A stretch of 64,000 bases of DNA, taken from assembly GCA_905201895.1 (NCBI GenBank), contig CAJKPX010000003.1:1-64000 (forward strand), read 5' to 3'. The position numbers and the translations under genes are program-made. This DNA comes from an uncultured Eubacteriales bacterium. Lineage in GTDB: Bacteria; Bacillota; Clostridia; Oscillospirales; CAG-272. Position 1 is the stretch's first letter; every line of letters begins with the position of its first letter. Positions 63,751-64,000 of this stretch are shown one piece after another. The notes under the pieces are model-generated. The model was not told where the DNA came from, did not search any database, and worked only from the letters and a program-made list of their open reading frames with translations.

Positions 63751-64000
63751 ATGGAGCTTTCTTCATTTGATCAAAGCAGAAGGACAACGCTGAAAAAGCA
63801 AATGACGGTATGGGTTCTTGCGATCGTCTTCTTTTATGCCGTGATCTGTACGCCGATCTATTTATGGATCAACAGTGATATTTTGTTTGCAGAGTCATGG
63901 TTCCCTCTGATTTGGGACGTAGTGATTGACCTGGCAAACTACGCCTTTTACTGGGTGAATTTTTCTTTTATGCTTTACGCATTCTTTCGATTTGAAACGA
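63751..64000 (+). CDS. Membrane protein, truncated by window end
   Basis: First 83 codons only. Two or more hydrophobic segments: MTVWVLAIVFFYAVICTPIYLW (about 17-38) and WFPLIWDVVIDLANYAFYWVNFSFMLYAFF (about 48-78, quoted by region). AAAGGAAATGAAC precedes the ATG at 63751; ATG 63745 in the same frame is too close to the ribosome site. Family not recognised. Confidence 0.7.
   Translation, partial: MELSSFDQSRRTTLKKQMTVWVLAIVFFYAVICTPIYLWINSDILFAESWFPLIWDVVIDLANYAFYWVNFSFMLYAFFRFET

Overview
The window looks like chromosomal DNA of an uncultured Gram-positive Clostridia (Oscillospirales/Christensenellales-like) bacterium. Supporting this are the ctsR-mcsA-mcsB-clpC heat-shock operon with CtsR operators, IreB, the RbgA/RNase HII/YraN order, sporulation-associated genes (PdaA-type deacetylase, BofC-like protein), many Sec lipoproteins with D/E/T-rich linkers, and TTGACA-17-TATAAT promoters. 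No phage, plasmid or CRISPR locus is visible. The only complete mobile element is one IS200-type insertion.

Layout. 1-890: tmRNA (3' end cut by the window edge) and a small lipoprotein. 945-7591 (mostly minus): a trigger-factor-like lipoprotein, a Cys-rich unknown protein on the plus strand, clpX, clpP, tig and a metallophosphoesterase. 7957-14282 (minus): a seven-gene housekeeping run apgM-lepB-rbgA-rnhB-yraN-M19 dipeptidase-thrC. 14550-18989 (plus): membrane proteins of unknown role and two polysaccharide deacetylases, with a putative 79-nt leader RNA and a start-codon-sequestering hairpin. 19076-28423: YesL-like membrane protein, alkaline phosphatase lipoprotein, GH4 glycosidase with divergent AraC regulator, GNAT, a MutS-like ATPase and an orphan protein. 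28541-31605: D-amino-acid aminotransferase overlapped with a cell-wall glucosaminidase. 31741-32495: IS200-like element next to the clpC terminator. 32541-37276: clpC-mcsB-mcsA-ctsR and its operators. 37423-40275: AraC regulator divergent from a GH5-like hydrolase. 40427-43716: dxs and a chromate-transporter pair. 43888-45560: AT-rich accessory spot with an orphan PD-(D/E)XK nuclease and a tRNA-Ser(CGA) surrounded by unusual repeats. 45691-49825: lipoprotein phosphoesterase, rhaB, prs. 50093-54025: a three-gene polysaccharide operon. 54088-60250: BofC-like protein, PBP1A, TspO-like protein, D,D-carboxypeptidase with an altered KTG box, ribF, ireB. 60431-64000: hydroxyacid dehydrogenase, DUF362 ferredoxin protein, M14 peptidase and a truncated membrane protein.

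Functional themes. Protein quality control is concentrated here: tmRNA, ClpXP, trigger factor, a secreted trigger-factor relative, ClpC/McsAB/CtsR. Envelope biogenesis is the second theme: PBP1A, carboxypeptidase, glucosaminidase, D-amino-acid aminotransferase, deacetylases, signal peptidase, polysaccharide operon. Sugar use is the third: GH4, GH5-like and rhamnulokinase, two with adjacent AraC regulators.

The least conventional sequence is the tRNA-Ser locus. It has 11-nt direct repeats of the tRNA 5' end, two diverged inverted copies of a roughly 80-nt element, and a 16-bp palindrome abutting the tRNA. The structured RNA leaders at 15392-15470 and 17435-17511 come next. All functional assignments are by eye from motifs and order; no database search was run.
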